From assembly GCF_020410765.1 (NCBI RefSeq), contig NZ_CP084541.1, positions 4,297,001 through 4,361,000 on the forward strand: DNA of 64,000 nt, given 5' to 3'. The notes under the pieces were generated by a model. The model did no database searches. It saw only the letters and a program-made list of their open reading frames with translations, and had not been told where the DNA came from. The position numbers and the translations under genes were made by a program. Positions 52,035 through 60,739 of this stretch are shown in pieces (positions within the stretch are counted from its first letter, which is position 1; each line of letters starts with the position of its first letter). This stretch comes from Streptomyces marincola. GTDB taxonomy: Bacteria; Actinomycetota; Actinomycetes; Streptomycetales; Streptomycetaceae.

Positions 52035-53393
52035 GTGGGACGACTCTTCGGCACGGACGGCGTGCGCGGTGTCGCCAACGCGGATCTCACGGCTGAGATG
52101 GCGCTCGGCCTGTCCGTGGCGGCGGCGGGCGTGCTCGCGGGGCCGGGCGGCGAGCCCGGGCGGCGGCCGGTCGCCGTGGTGGGGCGCGACCCGCGGGCCT
52201 CGGGGGAGTTCCTGGAGGCGGCCGTGGTCGCGGGGCTCGCCAGCGCGGGCGTGGACGTGCTGCGGGTCGGGGTCCTGCCGACGCCCGCGGTGGCCTATCT
52301 GACGGGTTCGCTCGGTGCCGACTTCGGCGTGATGCTGTCCGCGAGCCACAACCCGATGCCGGACAACGGCGTCAAGTTCTTCGCCCGGGGCGGCCACAAG
52401 CTGGCCGACGAGCTGGAGGACCGCATCGAGGCGGCCTACTGGGAGCACGCGGCGGGCCGCCCGTGGGACCGTCCCGTGGGCGCGGGCGTGGGGCGCGTCA
52501 CCGAGTACGGCGAGGGCTTCGACCGTTACGTGGCGCACCTGGTGGGCGTGCTGCCGCACCGGCTCGACGGCCTGAAGGTCGTGGTCGACGCCGCGCACGG
52601 CGCGGCCTCGCGGGTGGCGCCCGAGGCGTTCGCGCGGGCCGGCGCGGAGATCGTGACGATCGGCGCGGAGCCCGACGGCCTCAACATCAACGACGGCTAC
52701 GGCTCCACGCACCTGGACGCGCTGCGGGCCGCCGTCCCGGCGCACGGCGCTGACCTGGGCATCGCGGTCGACGGCGACGCCGACCGCTGCCTCGCGGTGG
52801 ACGGCACGGGCGCCGACATCGACGGCGACCAGATCCTCGCGGTGCTCGGCGTGGCGATGCGGGAGGCGGGCACGCTGCGGCACGACACGGTGGTGGCCAC
52901 GGTGATGTCGAACCTGGGGCTCACGCTCGCCATGCAGCGCGAGGGCCTGCGGCTGCGGCAGACGGCGGTGGGCGACCGCTACGTGCTTGAGGAGATGAAG
53001 CGCGGCGGCTACTCGCTGGGCGGGGAGCAGTCCGGGCACGTGATCGTGCTCGACCACGCCACGACGGGCGACGGCACGCTGACCGGCCTGATGCTGGCCG
53101 CGCGGGTCGCGGCGACGCGCCGCCCGCTCGCGGAGCTGGCCCTGGTGATGGACCGGCTGCCGCAGGTGCTGATCAACGTGCGGGACGTGGACAAGGCGCG
53201 GGTCGCCGACTGCCGCGAGCTGGCCGAGGCCGTGATCGAGGCGGAGCGCCAGCTGGGTGACACCGGGCGTGTGCTGCTGCGGCCCTCGGGCACCGAGCCG
53301 CTGGTGCGGGTCATGGTCGAGGCGGCGGACGCGGCGCAGGCCCGCGCGGTGGCCTCGGGCCTCGCGGACGTCGTCAAGTCCGCTCTGGGCTGA
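52035..53393 (+). CDS. glmM: phosphoglucosamine mutase
   Basis: GlmM converts glucosamine-6-phosphate to glucosamine-1-phosphate for UDP-GlcNAc synthesis. GTG 52035 is seven bases after GGAGG and gives 452 residues starting MGRLFGTDGVRGVANADLTA. ATG 52029 is too close to the ribosome-binding site. The phosphoserine loop is MLSASHNPMPDNG, the metal loop VDGDADRCLAVD, the sugar loop GGEQSGHV, and the phosphate-binding loop RPSGTEPLVRVM. Confidence 0.98.
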   Translation: MGRLFGTDGVRGVANADLTAEMALGLSVAAAGVLAGPGGEPGRRPVAVVGRDPRASGEFLEAAVVAGLASAGVDVLRVGVLPTPAVAYLTGSLGADFGVMLSASHNPMPDNGVKFFARGGHKLADELEDRIEAAYWEHAAGRPWDRPVGAGVGRVTEYGEGFDRYVAHLVGVLPHRLDGLKVVVDAAHGAASRVAPEAFARAGAEIVTIGAEPDGLNINDGYGSTHLDALRAAVPAHGADLGIAVDGDADRCLAVDGTGADIDGDQILAVLGVAMREAGTLRHDTVVATVMSNLGLTLAMQREGLRLRQTAVGDRYVLEEMKRGGYSLGGEQSGHVIVLDHATTGDGTLTGLMLAARVAATRRPLAELALVMDRLPQVLINVRDVDKARVADCRELAEAVIEAERQLGDTGRVLLRPSGTEPLVRVMVEAADAAQARAVASGLADVVKSALG

Positions 53394-53468
53394 GCCGCCC
53401 CGGGCCGCCGGGCCCGCGACCGCCCGGCCCGCGACCGCCCGGGCCGGGCCCGCCCCGGCCTCGCGGGC

Positions 53469-54410
53469 TCACAGCTTGCGCAGCCGCAGGCGGCGCACGG
53501 TGTGGTCGGCGCCCTTCTGGAGGATCAGCGTGGCCCGGGGCCGGGTGGGCGCGATGTTGGCCAGCAGGTTCGGCTCGTTGATGGTCCGCCAATTCGTCTC
53601 CGCGTATTCCATGGCGACCTCTTCCGGGACCTCGGCGTATTTGCTGAAATAGCTGTCGGGGTTCTGGAAGGCGGTCGCGCGCAGCGCGCGGAACCGGTCG
53701 AGATACCAGCTGCGGATATCGGCGGGGCGGGCGTCGACGTATACGGAGAAGTCGAAGTAGTCGGCCAGGCCGACCTGTCCGTGCTGCGCGGGCTGGAGGA
53801 CGTTCAGGCCCTCGATGATGAGGATGTCGGGGCGGCGGACCACAGCGCGTTCGCCCGGCACGATGTCGTAGGTGAGGTGGGAGTAGACCGGGGCGGAGAC
53901 CTCTTCTGCGCCCGACTTCACCTGGGCCACGAAACGGGTCAGGGCGCGGCGGTCGTAGGACTCGGGGAAGCCCTTCCGCATCATCAGGCCGCGGCGGTCG
54001 AGTTCGGCGTTGGGCAGCAGGAAGCCGTCGGTGGTGACGAGTTCGACGCGGGGGTGCTCGGGCCAGCGGGCGAGGAGCGCCCGCAGCAGGCGCGAGACGG
54101 TGGACTTGCCGACCGCGACGCTGCCGGCCACGGCGATGACGAACGGGGTCGTCGGCTGGGGGCCGCCGAGGAACGTGCTGACCGCGCCGCGGAGCCCGCC
54201 GGTCGCGCCGAAGTACAGGTTGAGCAGCCGGGACAGGGGCAGGTAGACCTCCCTGACCTCGGGCAGGTCTATCACGTCGCCGAGGCCGCGCAGCGCCTCG
54301 ACCTCCTCCGCCGTGAGCGGCAGCGGCGTGCGGGCGCGCAGCGCGCTCCACTCGGCGCGGGTGAGGTCGACGTACGGGCTCGGTGCCTGGAGCGAGGTTG
54401 CCACGCGCAC
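53469..54410 (-). CDS. coaA: pantothenate kinase type I
   Basis: CoaA phosphorylates pantothenate, the first step of coenzyme A synthesis, and is feedback inhibited by CoA. The 313 residues have SPYVDLTRAEWSALRARTPL, P-loop AGSVAVGKST, VTTDGFLLPNAEL, and the C-terminal end RRLRLRKL. The start is GTG 54410; GTG 54404 is also possible. It is divergent from the glmS-like gene with 28 bases between starts. From memory, streptomycetes keep coaA beside glmM and glmS. Confidence 0.96.
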   Translation of the reverse strand: MRVATSLQAPSPYVDLTRAEWSALRARTPLPLTAEEVEALRGLGDVIDLPEVREVYLPLSRLLNLYFGATGGLRGAVSTFLGGPQPTTPFVIAVAGSVAVGKSTVSRLLRALLARWPEHPRVELVTTDGFLLPNAELDRRGLMMRKGFPESYDRRALTRFVAQVKSGAEEVSAPVYSHLTYDIVPGERAVVRRPDILIIEGLNVLQPAQHGQVGLADYFDFSVYVDARPADIRSWYLDRFRALRATAFQNPDSYFSKYAEVPEEVAMEYAETNWRTINEPNLLANIAPTRPRATLILQKGADHTVRRLRLRKL

Positions 54411-54438
54411 ATTCTGTCGGTCCGGTTAGTCTGCCCGC

Positions 54439-55188
54439 ATGTGCGGGATGGTCGGTTACGCGGGTGCGCAGGCGCAGTCCGCCCTCGATGTGGTGCTCGC
54501 GGGACTCGGCGGGCTCGAACAGGTGGACGACGGATCACGCGGGTCCGCCGGGGTCGTGGTCCTCTCGGACGGCTGCCTCGCGACGGCCGGCGCGACCGGG
54601 CCGCTCGCGGCCCTGCACGACGAGCTGGCCCGGCGCCCCTTGCCGCTGGGCGGCAGCGCGGTCGGGCAGCTGCGCTGCGCGTCGGGGCCCTGCGGGGCCC
54701 GGGGCGCGGCGGCCGGGCCGCCCGCCGCGCAGCCGAGCCTGGACGCGGCGGGCCGGGGCGCGGTGGTGTATCAGGGCTCGCTGGACAACGGCGCCGAGCT
54801 GCGCGCCGCGCTCGCCGGGCGGGGGCACCGGCTGGACGCGGGCGGCGACTCGGCGGTGGTCGCCCACCTGCTGGCCGAGCAGTTCTCCTCGTGCGTCGAC
54901 CTGGGGGAGGCGCTGCGGCAGGTGAGCCGCGTGCTCGTGGGGCGGTTCGCGGTGATCGCCGTGCACGCCGACGAGCCGGAGACGGTGGCGGGCGTGCAGC
55001 GCGGGCTGTCCCTGTTCGCGGGGGTCGGGGACGGCGAGTCGTTCCTCGCCTCGCACGCCGAGGCCCTCGACGGCCGGGTGCGCGAAGTGGTCGAACTGTG
55101 GGGCGACGACCTGGCGCTGCTGCGGCGGGAGTCCGACGAGGTGCGGTGCGAGGTCACGGACGCGCGCGGGAGCGTGGTCCGCGCGTGA
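54439..55188 (+). CDS. GlmS-like N-terminal glutamine amidotransferase domain only, key residues lost
   Basis: The 249 residues begin MCGMVGYAGA, as in class II amidotransferases and GlmS, with Cys2 as the potential nucleophile. The region DNGAELRAALAGRGHRLDAG and GDSAVVAHLL aligns with the GlmS segment that follows NGIIEN. However, the HTRWATHG motif is replaced by QLRCASGPCG, and the oxyanion Asn is Gln112. The two sugar isomerase domains that make up the remaining two thirds of GlmS are missing, and the next gene overlaps by four bases. The frame is intact. TAGTCT six bases before the ATG suggests a leaderless start. It may be a decayed glmS copy or a non-catalytic regulatory domain. Confidence 0.75.
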   Translation: MCGMVGYAGAQAQSALDVVLAGLGGLEQVDDGSRGSAGVVVLSDGCLATAGATGPLAALHDELARRPLPLGGSAVGQLRCASGPCGARGAAAGPPAAQPSLDAAGRGAVVYQGSLDNGAELRAALAGRGHRLDAGGDSAVVAHLLAEQFSSCVDLGEALRQVSRVLVGRFAVIAVHADEPETVAGVQRGLSLFAGVGDGESFLASHAEALDGRVREVVELWGDDLALLRRESDEVRCEVTDARGSVVRA

Positions 55189-55553
55189 TCGTCGGCGTGG
55201 GCATCGACGTGGCGGGCATCGACCGGTTCGCCGAGGCCATGGAACGCACGCCGCGGCTCGCCGGGCGGCTGTTCACCCCGGGCGAGCTGCTGCTGCCCGA
55301 CGGCCGGCGGCGCGGTGTCGCGTCGCTGGCCGCCAGGTTCGCGGCGAAGGAGGCGTTGGCCAAGGCGCTCGGCGCGCCCGGCGGGCTGAGCTGGACGGAC
55401 GCCGAGGTGGTGCAGGACGCCGACGGGCGCCCGCGGCTGACCGTGCGCGGTTCGGTCGCCGCGCGCGCCGCCGAACTCGGCGTGCGCGCCTGGCACGTGT
55501 CCCTCAGTCACGACGCGGGCGTCGCGTCCGCCGTGGTCATCGCGGAGGGCTGA
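55185..55553 (+). CDS. acpS: holo-[acyl-carrier-protein] synthase
   Basis: AcpS transfers 4'-phosphopantetheine from CoA to acyl carrier protein. The 122 residues start at GTG 55185, overlapping the previous stop (GTGA). Motifs are VGVGIDVAGIDRFAEAMER (metal Asp), ARFAAKEALAKALG (metal Glu) and WHVSLSHDAGVASAVVI. The last codons and stop lie in the first copy of a 21-bp tandem repeat. Adjacency to coaA links it to CoA use. Confidence 0.97.
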   Translation: MIVGVGIDVAGIDRFAEAMERTPRLAGRLFTPGELLLPDGRRRGVASLAARFAAKEALAKALGAPGGLSWTDAEVVQDADGRPRLTVRGSVAARAAELGVRAWHVSLSHDAGVASAVVIAEG

Positions 55554-55598
55554 GCCGTCATCGCGGCGGGCCGAGCGGTCATCGCGGAGGGCTGAGCC
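55536..55598 (+). repeat. three tandem copies of a 21-bp unit
   Basis: Copies lie at 55536-55556, 55557-55577 and 55578-55598. Copies 1 and 3 are identical; copy 2 differs at three positions. Copy 1 holds the acpS stop and copy 3 holds, on the other strand, the nnr stop. Confidence 0.92.
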
Positions 55599-57039
55599 GG
55601 GCCCACACCTCCGGCAGCGCCTCGGTGACCGTGGAGGCCATCGGCGGCATGGGGGCGGCCCGCCCGGCGAGGCCGTGCAGGTGCGCGCCGAGCGCGGCGG
55701 CGTCGAGCGGCGCGAGGCCGGCCGCGAGCAGCGCGCCGATCAGCCCCGAGAGCACGTCCCCGCTGCCCGCGGTCGCCAGCCACGGGGTGCCCGTGGCGTT
55801 CACCATGACAGGTCCTGGCCCCTCGCCGTCCGCCGGCGCGGCGATCAGCGTCGTCGACCCCTTGAGCAGCGTCACGGCGCCGTAGCGGCCGGCCAGTTCG
55901 CGCACGGAGGCCAGCCTGGCGGCCTCGACGCGCTCGCGCGTCGTGCCGAGCAGCGCGGCTGCCTCACCGGCGTGCGGCGTAAGCACCGTGGGCGCGGAAC
56001 GGGCCCGCACCCGTTCCGGGTCGAGCAGGCGCAGACCGTCGGCGTCCACCAGCACCGGAACGTCCGCGGCGAGCACGTCGTCCGCGGCCCGCGCCGCGTC
56101 GGGACCGTCGCCGAGCCCGGGCCCGAGGGCCCAGGCCTGCACGCGCCCGGCCCGGCCGGGCGGCCCTGCGGAGACCAGCGCCTCGGGGTAGCGGGCGATG
56201 ACCGCGTCGCCCGCTGGGCCCGCGTAGCGCACGGCGCCCGCGCCGCCGCGCAGCGCGCCCCCCACGGTCAGCACGGCCGCGCCCGGGTAGCGGGCCGAGC
56301 CCGCCGCGACCCCGAGCACGCCGCGCCGGTACTTGTCGGACTCGGCGGCCGGGCGGGGCAGCAGCGCCGCCGCGTCCGCGTCGCCGAGCGCGGTGAGGTC
56401 GGGGGACGCGGGCAGTTCGGGGCCGAGACCGATGTCGACCAGCCGCACCTCGCCGGCGTACGCGCGCGCCGGGTCGATCAGCAGCCCCGGCTTGCGGGTG
56501 CCGAACGTGACGGTCACATCGGCGCGCACGGCCTCGCCGCGCACCTCGCCGGTGTCGGCGTCCACGCCGCTGGGCAGGTCGACGGCGACCACGGGCACGC
56601 GGTGCGCGGCGGCGGCCCTGGCGAGCCCGGCGGCGGCCGGGCGCAAGCCCCCGCGCCCGCCGATGCCGGTGATGCCGTCGACGACGAGGCGGGCGCGGGC
56701 GATCAGCGCCTCGGCGCCTGCCGTGCCCGCCGCCCGCCCGCCGGCCGCGCGCAGGGCGGCGAGGCCGCCGGGGTGGGCGCGTTCCTCGTCGAGCAGCACG
56801 GCCGTCACCGCCGCGCCGCGCCGCGCGAGGCGCGCGCCGGCGTACAGCGCGTCGCCGCCGTTGTCGCCGCTGCCGACCAGCAGCACGACCCGGGCGCCCG
56901 AGAGCCCGGGCCGCAGCAGCCCGGCGCAGGCGGCGGCGAGGCCCGCGGCGGCCCTGGCCATGAGGGTGCCGTCGGGCAGCCGCGCCAGCAGGGCGGCTTC
57001 CGCGGCGCGGACGGTCTCCACTCGGTATGCGGTCTCCAT
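55579..57039 (-). CDS. nnr: bifunctional NAD(P)H-hydrate epimerase / ADP-dependent dehydratase
   Basis: Nnr repairs damaged NADHX/NADPHX. The 486 residues start METAYRVETVRAAEAALLAR at ATG 57039; an upstream in-frame start at 57102 adds a non-conserved extension. The N-terminal epimerase domain (1 to about 210) has VGSGDNGGDALYAGARLA and VDLPSGVDADTGEV. The C-terminal dehydratase (about 220-486) has VLTPHAGEAAALLG and TAGSGDVLSGLIGALLAAG. It converges on acpS and is divergent from alr. Confidence 0.96.
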   Translation of the reverse strand: METAYRVETVRAAEAALLARLPDGTLMARAAAGLAAACAGLLRPGLSGARVVLLVGSGDNGGDALYAGARLARRGAAVTAVLLDEERAHPGGLAALRAAGGRAAGTAGAEALIARARLVVDGITGIGGRGGLRPAAAGLARAAAAHRVPVVAVDLPSGVDADTGEVRGEAVRADVTVTFGTRKPGLLIDPARAYAGEVRLVDIGLGPELPASPDLTALGDADAAALLPRPAAESDKYRRGVLGVAAGSARYPGAAVLTVGGALRGGAGAVRYAGPAGDAVIARYPEALVSAGPPGRAGRVQAWALGPGLGDGPDAARAADDVLAADVPVLVDADGLRLLDPERVRARSAPTVLTPHAGEAAALLGTTRERVEAARLASVRELAGRYGAVTLLKGSTTLIAAPADGEGPGPVMVNATGTPWLATAGSGDVLSGLIGALLAAGLAPLDAAALGAHLHGLAGRAAPMPPMASTVTEALPEVWARLSPPR

Positions 57040-57090
57040 GGACCCAGTCTGGCCCGTACAGGTGCGCGGTTCCTGCGACACTGGGGGGTG

Positions 57091-58251
57091 ATGAACGATC
57101 ACTCACCGGCCGAAAGCCGTCGGCTGCTGGCCGACATCGATCTCGACGCCCTGCGCGCCAACGTCCGCGCGCTGCGCGAACGCGCCGCCGGCGGCGCCCG
57201 GTTGATGGCCGTGGTCAAGGCCGACGGGTACGGCCACGGCCTGCTGCCGTGCGCCAGGGCGGCGCGCGAGGCGGGCGCGGCGTGGCTCGGCACGGCCACG
57301 CCTGAGGAGGCGCTGGCGCTGCGCGCCGCGGGCGACACGGGACCGGTGCTGTGCTGGCTGTGGACGCCGGGCGGGCCGTGGCGCGAGGCGGTCGAGGCGG
57401 GCATCGACGTGTCGGTGAGCGGCCGGTGGGCCCTCGCGGAGGCGGAGGCGGCGGCGCGCGCGGCGGGCCGCGTCGCGCGCGTGCACCTGAAGGCCGACAC
57501 GGGACTGGGCCGCAACGGCTCCCCGCCGGCCGACTGGCCCGACCTGGTGGCGGCGGCGCGGGCCGCGGAACGCGCGGGCACCGTCCGCGTCACCGGCCTG
57601 TGGTCGCACTTCGCGTGCGCGGACGAGCCGGGGCACCCCTCGATCGCGCGGCAGCAGGCGGCGTTCGCCGACGCGCTCGCGGTCGCCGCGCGCGCGGGGC
57701 TCGACCCCGAGGTGCGCCACCTGGCCAACTCACCGGCCACGCTGACGCTGCCGGAGGCGCACTACGACCTGGTCAGGCCGGGCGTCGCCGTGTACGGGCT
57801 GTCGCCCGCGCCGGAGATCGGCAGCCCCGCGGACCTCGGCCTGCGCCCGGTGATGACGCTGCGCGCGTTCCTCGCGTCGGTCAAACGGGTGCCGGGCGGG
57901 CACGGCGTCAGCTACGGGCACACCTACCGGACCTCGGGCGAGACCACGCTGGCGCTGGTGCCCGCCGGGTACGCGGACGGCGTTCCCCGGCACGCCTCGG
58001 GCACCGGGCCCGTTCTGGTGGCGGGCAAGTGGCGCACGATCGCGGGCCGGGTGGCCATGGACCAGTTCGTGGTCGACCTCGGCGGCGACCGGGCGCGGGC
58101 CGGGGACGAGGCGGTGCTGTTCGGTCCCGGCGACGCGGGGGAGCCGACCGCGGAGGACTGGGCCCGCGCCGCCGGGACCATCGGCTACGAGATCGTCACC
58201 CGCGTGGGGGCGCGCGTGCCGCGCGTGTACCGGGGGGAGCGCGCGGGGTGA
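57091..58251 (+). CDS. alr: alanine racemase
   Basis: Alr makes D-alanine for peptidoglycan, using PLP. The 386 residues have the PLP lysine Lys43 in MAVVKADGYGHGLLPCARAA, HLKADTGLGRNG, LANSPATLTLPEAHYDLVRP, and the second catalytic residue Tyr in HGVSYGHTYRT. ATG 57091 follows CTGGGGGGTG. Its stop overlaps the start of the hydrolase gene (GTGA). It is the only alanine racemase in the window. Confidence 0.97.
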   Translation: MNDHSPAESRRLLADIDLDALRANVRALRERAAGGARLMAVVKADGYGHGLLPCARAAREAGAAWLGTATPEEALALRAAGDTGPVLCWLWTPGGPWREAVEAGIDVSVSGRWALAEAEAAARAAGRVARVHLKADTGLGRNGSPPADWPDLVAAARAAERAGTVRVTGLWSHFACADEPGHPSIARQQAAFADALAVAARAGLDPEVRHLANSPATLTLPEAHYDLVRPGVAVYGLSPAPEIGSPADLGLRPVMTLRAFLASVKRVPGGHGVSYGHTYRTSGETTLALVPAGYADGVPRHASGTGPVLVAGKWRTIAGRVAMDQFVVDLGGDRARAGDEAVLFGPGDAGEPTAEDWARAAGTIGYEIVTRVGARVPRVYRGERAG

Positions 58252-59456
58252 GCTGGGCGCGCCGGGCGGGGATAGCGGGCGTCGCGCTCGGCGCGGTCGC
58301 GACGACCGTCGCGCTCGAACGCATGTCGGTGGGCCGGTCGGTGCGGCGGGAGGCGCGGCTGGCGCTGGACGCGGCCGGGCCCTACGGAACGCTGCGCGGC
58401 ACGCCGGGCAGCGCGGCCACCGAGGACGGCGCCGCGCTGTACTACGAGGTGGAGGAGGTCGGCGCGGACACGCGCCCGGTCGCGCCGCGCCCCGGCGCCC
58501 CCGCGCCAGGCCCGCTGCCCGCCGCCGGCGAACCGGAGCCCGCCGCGGGCGGCCCCGAGCCCGCCGGGGAAGGACCGCGCGGCGCGGAGGAGCCGACGGT
58601 CGTCTTCTGCCACGGGTACTGCCTGCACCAGGACGTATGGCACTTCCAGCGGGCCGCGCTGCGCGGTCGCGTGCGCGCGGTGTATTGGGACCAGCGGGGG
58701 CACGGCCGTTCCGGGCGCGGGCGGCGGCTGCGGGACGGCGGCGAGCCGGTGAGCATCGACCAGCTCGGCCGGGACCTGAAGGCCGTGCTCGACGCCGCCG
58801 CGCCGCGGGGGCCGCTGGTGCTCGTGGGGCACTCGATGGGGGGCATGACGATCATGGCCCTGGCCGAGCAGTACCCGGACTTCGTGGCGCGCCGGGTCGC
58901 CGGCGTCGCCCTGGTGGCGACCTCGGCGGGCGACCTGGCGGACGTCACCTACGGCTTCCCCGCCGCCGCCGTCCGCGCGGTGCGGCGGGTGGTGCCCGGG
59001 GTGCTGCGCGCGCTCGGCTCGCAACAGGACCTGGTGGACCGCGCCCGGCGCGTCGCGGGTGACGTGTACGCCGGGCTCGTGCGCCGGTACTCGTTCGGGG
59101 AGCCGGACGCCGTCGACGCGGGGGTCGCGCGGTTCGCGGAACGGCTCATCGACTCGGTGCCGGTCGAGGTGGTCGCGGACTTCTACCCGGCGTTCGCCGA
59201 GCACGACAAGGAACGGGCGCTCGCGGTGCTCAACGGCCTCGCCGGAGCCCTGCCCGTGCTCGTGCTCGCGGCGGAACGGGACGAGGTGACGCCCGCCGCG
59301 CACAGCGACCGCATCGCCGCCGCGCTGCCGGGCGCGCGCCGGGTGGTGCTGCCGGGCGCCGGGCACCTGCTGCTCCTGGAACGGCCCGAGGAGGTCACCA
59401 AGGAGCTGGTCCGGCTGCTGGCGCGTAGCATCGCGTTCCATGGGTCAGCTGTCTGA
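58248..59456 (+). CDS. alpha/beta hydrolase with N-terminal membrane anchor
   Basis: The 402-residue protein has a hydrophobic N-terminal helix (AGIAGVALGAVATTVALERM), a Pro/Ala/Glu-rich linker (about 75-115), and an alpha/beta hydrolase domain. Motifs are VVFCHGYCLHQDVWHFQRAA (oxyanion HG), YWDQRGHGRSGRG, the nucleophile elbow LVGHSMGGMTIMA, and GAGHLLLLERPEEV with the catalytic His. The acid is probably in LAAERDEVTP. It lies between alr and tsaE with overlaps on both sides, a placement I recall in streptomycetes. The substrate is unknown. Confidence 0.88.
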   Translation: MSWARRAGIAGVALGAVATTVALERMSVGRSVRREARLALDAAGPYGTLRGTPGSAATEDGAALYYEVEEVGADTRPVAPRPGAPAPGPLPAAGEPEPAAGGPEPAGEGPRGAEEPTVVFCHGYCLHQDVWHFQRAALRGRVRAVYWDQRGHGRSGRGRRLRDGGEPVSIDQLGRDLKAVLDAAAPRGPLVLVGHSMGGMTIMALAEQYPDFVARRVAGVALVATSAGDLADVTYGFPAAAVRAVRRVVPGVLRALGSQQDLVDRARRVAGDVYAGLVRRYSFGEPDAVDAGVARFAERLIDSVPVEVVADFYPAFAEHDKERALAVLNGLAGALPVLVLAAERDEVTPAAHSDRIAAALPGARRVVLPGAGHLLLLERPEEVTKELVRLLARSIAFHGSAV

Positions 59457-59973
59457 GACGCCGGTGACCACGGCGTCGTTCACCGTCGGGGACGCCGAGC
59501 TGATGCGCGAGGCGGGCCGCCGCCTGGCCGCGCTGCTCAGGGCCGGGGACCTGGTGCTGCTCACCGGGCCGCTCGGCGCGGGCAAGACCACGCTGACGCG
59601 GGGCATCGGCGAAGGGCTCGGGGTGCGGGGCGCGGTGACGTCCCCGACGTTCGTCATCGCCCGCGTGCACCCGCCGCTCGGCGGCGGGCCGCCGCTGGTG
59701 CACGTGGACGCCTACCGGCTCGCGGGCGGGCTGGACGAGATGGAGGACCTGGACCTGGACGCGGAGCTGCCGGAGTCGGTGGTGGTCGTGGAGTGGGGCG
59801 AGGGCCGGGTCGAGGAACTGTCGGACGAGCGGCTGCACGTCGTCATCCGGCGCCCCGAGGGCGCGGAGGGCGCCGGGGAGGCAGAGGACGAGGGAACGGA
59901 CGCGGCGCGTGAGGTGACGCTGACCGGCGTCGGCGCCCGCTGGCAGGGCGTCGGCCTGCGGCTGCTCGGCTGA
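59440..59973 (+). CDS. tsaE: tRNA t6A biosynthesis ATPase TsaE
   Basis: TsaE is the ATPase that works with TsaB and TsaD to attach threonylcarbamoyl to A37 of ANN-decoding tRNAs. The 177 residues have P-loop LTGPLGAGKTTLTRGIGEGL, TSPTFVIARVH, DAYRLAGGLDEMEDLDLD and VVVEWGEG. The last 40 residues are a family-variable tail. Its start overlaps the hydrolase gene by 17 bases. Confidence 0.95.
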   Translation: MGQLSETPVTTASFTVGDAELMREAGRRLAALLRAGDLVLLTGPLGAGKTTLTRGIGEGLGVRGAVTSPTFVIARVHPPLGGGPPLVHVDAYRLAGGLDEMEDLDLDAELPESVVVVEWGEGRVEELSDERLHVVIRRPEGAEGAGEAEDEGTDAAREVTLTGVGARWQGVGLRLLG

Positions 59974-60018
59974 CCGGCCGGGGCAGGGGCGAGGGAACCT
60001 CCGGCGACGCCGGAGGAC

Positions 60019-60603
60019 TCAGGGCACGACGATCACGGGAATGCCCGCCGTCGCGAACAGCCACATCGTGTCCCCGTCCGCGCGCGTCTGCCGGATCGCG
60101 CCCGTGCGCACGTCCGACTCCGGATCGGGGGTCGAGCCGTCGAGCGCGGCCGAGAAGCCGAACGCCACGCCCTCCGCGTCCTGGTGGAACCCGACGGTGT
60201 GCTCGGTCGGCACCCCGTCGGAGCCGTTGCCCTGCGCGGTGCGCCACTCCACCGCGTACTCGCCGGGCGGCGGGGACACCGAGCTGGGGAACACCGTGAA
60301 GGTGTCGGCCACGACCTCGCCCGTGCCGTCGTCGCTCAGGTCCACGAGCCACACCCGCCGCTGCTCAAGCGAGTAGACGACACGCTTGCCCGTCCCCGAC
60401 TCGGCGGGCACGGGCGGCGGGCCCTCCTCGCCCTCCTCGCCGCCCGCGTCGCCCGAGGGGGAGGCGGAGTGCGAGGGGGCGGGGCTCGGCCCGTCGACGG
60501 CGGCCGACGCCTGGTAGGCGAAGAAGGCGACGACGGCGAGCGCGGCGGCGGTCAGCATGGCGACGAAGGCGCCGGAGCCGGAGCCGGAGGTATGGCGCGC
60601 CAC
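60019..60603 (-). CDS. membrane-anchored L,D-transpeptidase-fold (YkuD-like) protein lacking the catalytic Cys
   Basis: The 194-residue protein has an N-terminal helix (about 12-32), a Ser/Pro/Gly-rich linker, and a beta-rich domain from about 75. Residues VVYSLEQRRVWLVDLSDDGT and PPPGEYAVEWRT look like the opening strands of a YkuD domain. The C-terminal VRTGAIRQTRADGDTMWLFA then GIPVIVV aligns with the family motif S-H-G-C-[IV]-R...GTPV, but His is Thr167 and Cys is Ala169. It is therefore probably not a transpeptidase; it may bind peptidoglycan or a partner. It is transcribed opposite to tsaE and tsaB. The fold call is inference from motif spacing. Confidence 0.65.
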   Translation of the reverse strand: MARHTSGSGSGAFVAMLTAAALAVVAFFAYQASAAVDGPSPAPSHSASPSGDAGGEEGEEGPPPVPAESGTGKRVVYSLEQRRVWLVDLSDDGTGEVVADTFTVFPSSVSPPPGEYAVEWRTAQGNGSDGVPTEHTVGFHQDAEGVAFGFSAALDGSTPDPESDVRTGAIRQTRADGDTMWLFATAGIPVIVVP

Positions 60604-60739
60604 TGTTCTGCCGATGCCTTTCGCGGGAGGGACCCACCGGTGGGGTCGAGGGGGGCGGGATCGGAGGGGGAGAAGCGTACGTCAGGGCGACGGTACCAGG
60701 GGCGCGGGCGCCGTCCGAGGAGCCTTAGGCTTGGCTCTC

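Noticed and set aside
54439..55188. Calling the glmS-like gene a pseudogene
   Set aside because: The frame is intact from an MCG start to a stop overlapping acpS, and codon use is like that of its neighbours. Loss of residues is reported as a finding instead.
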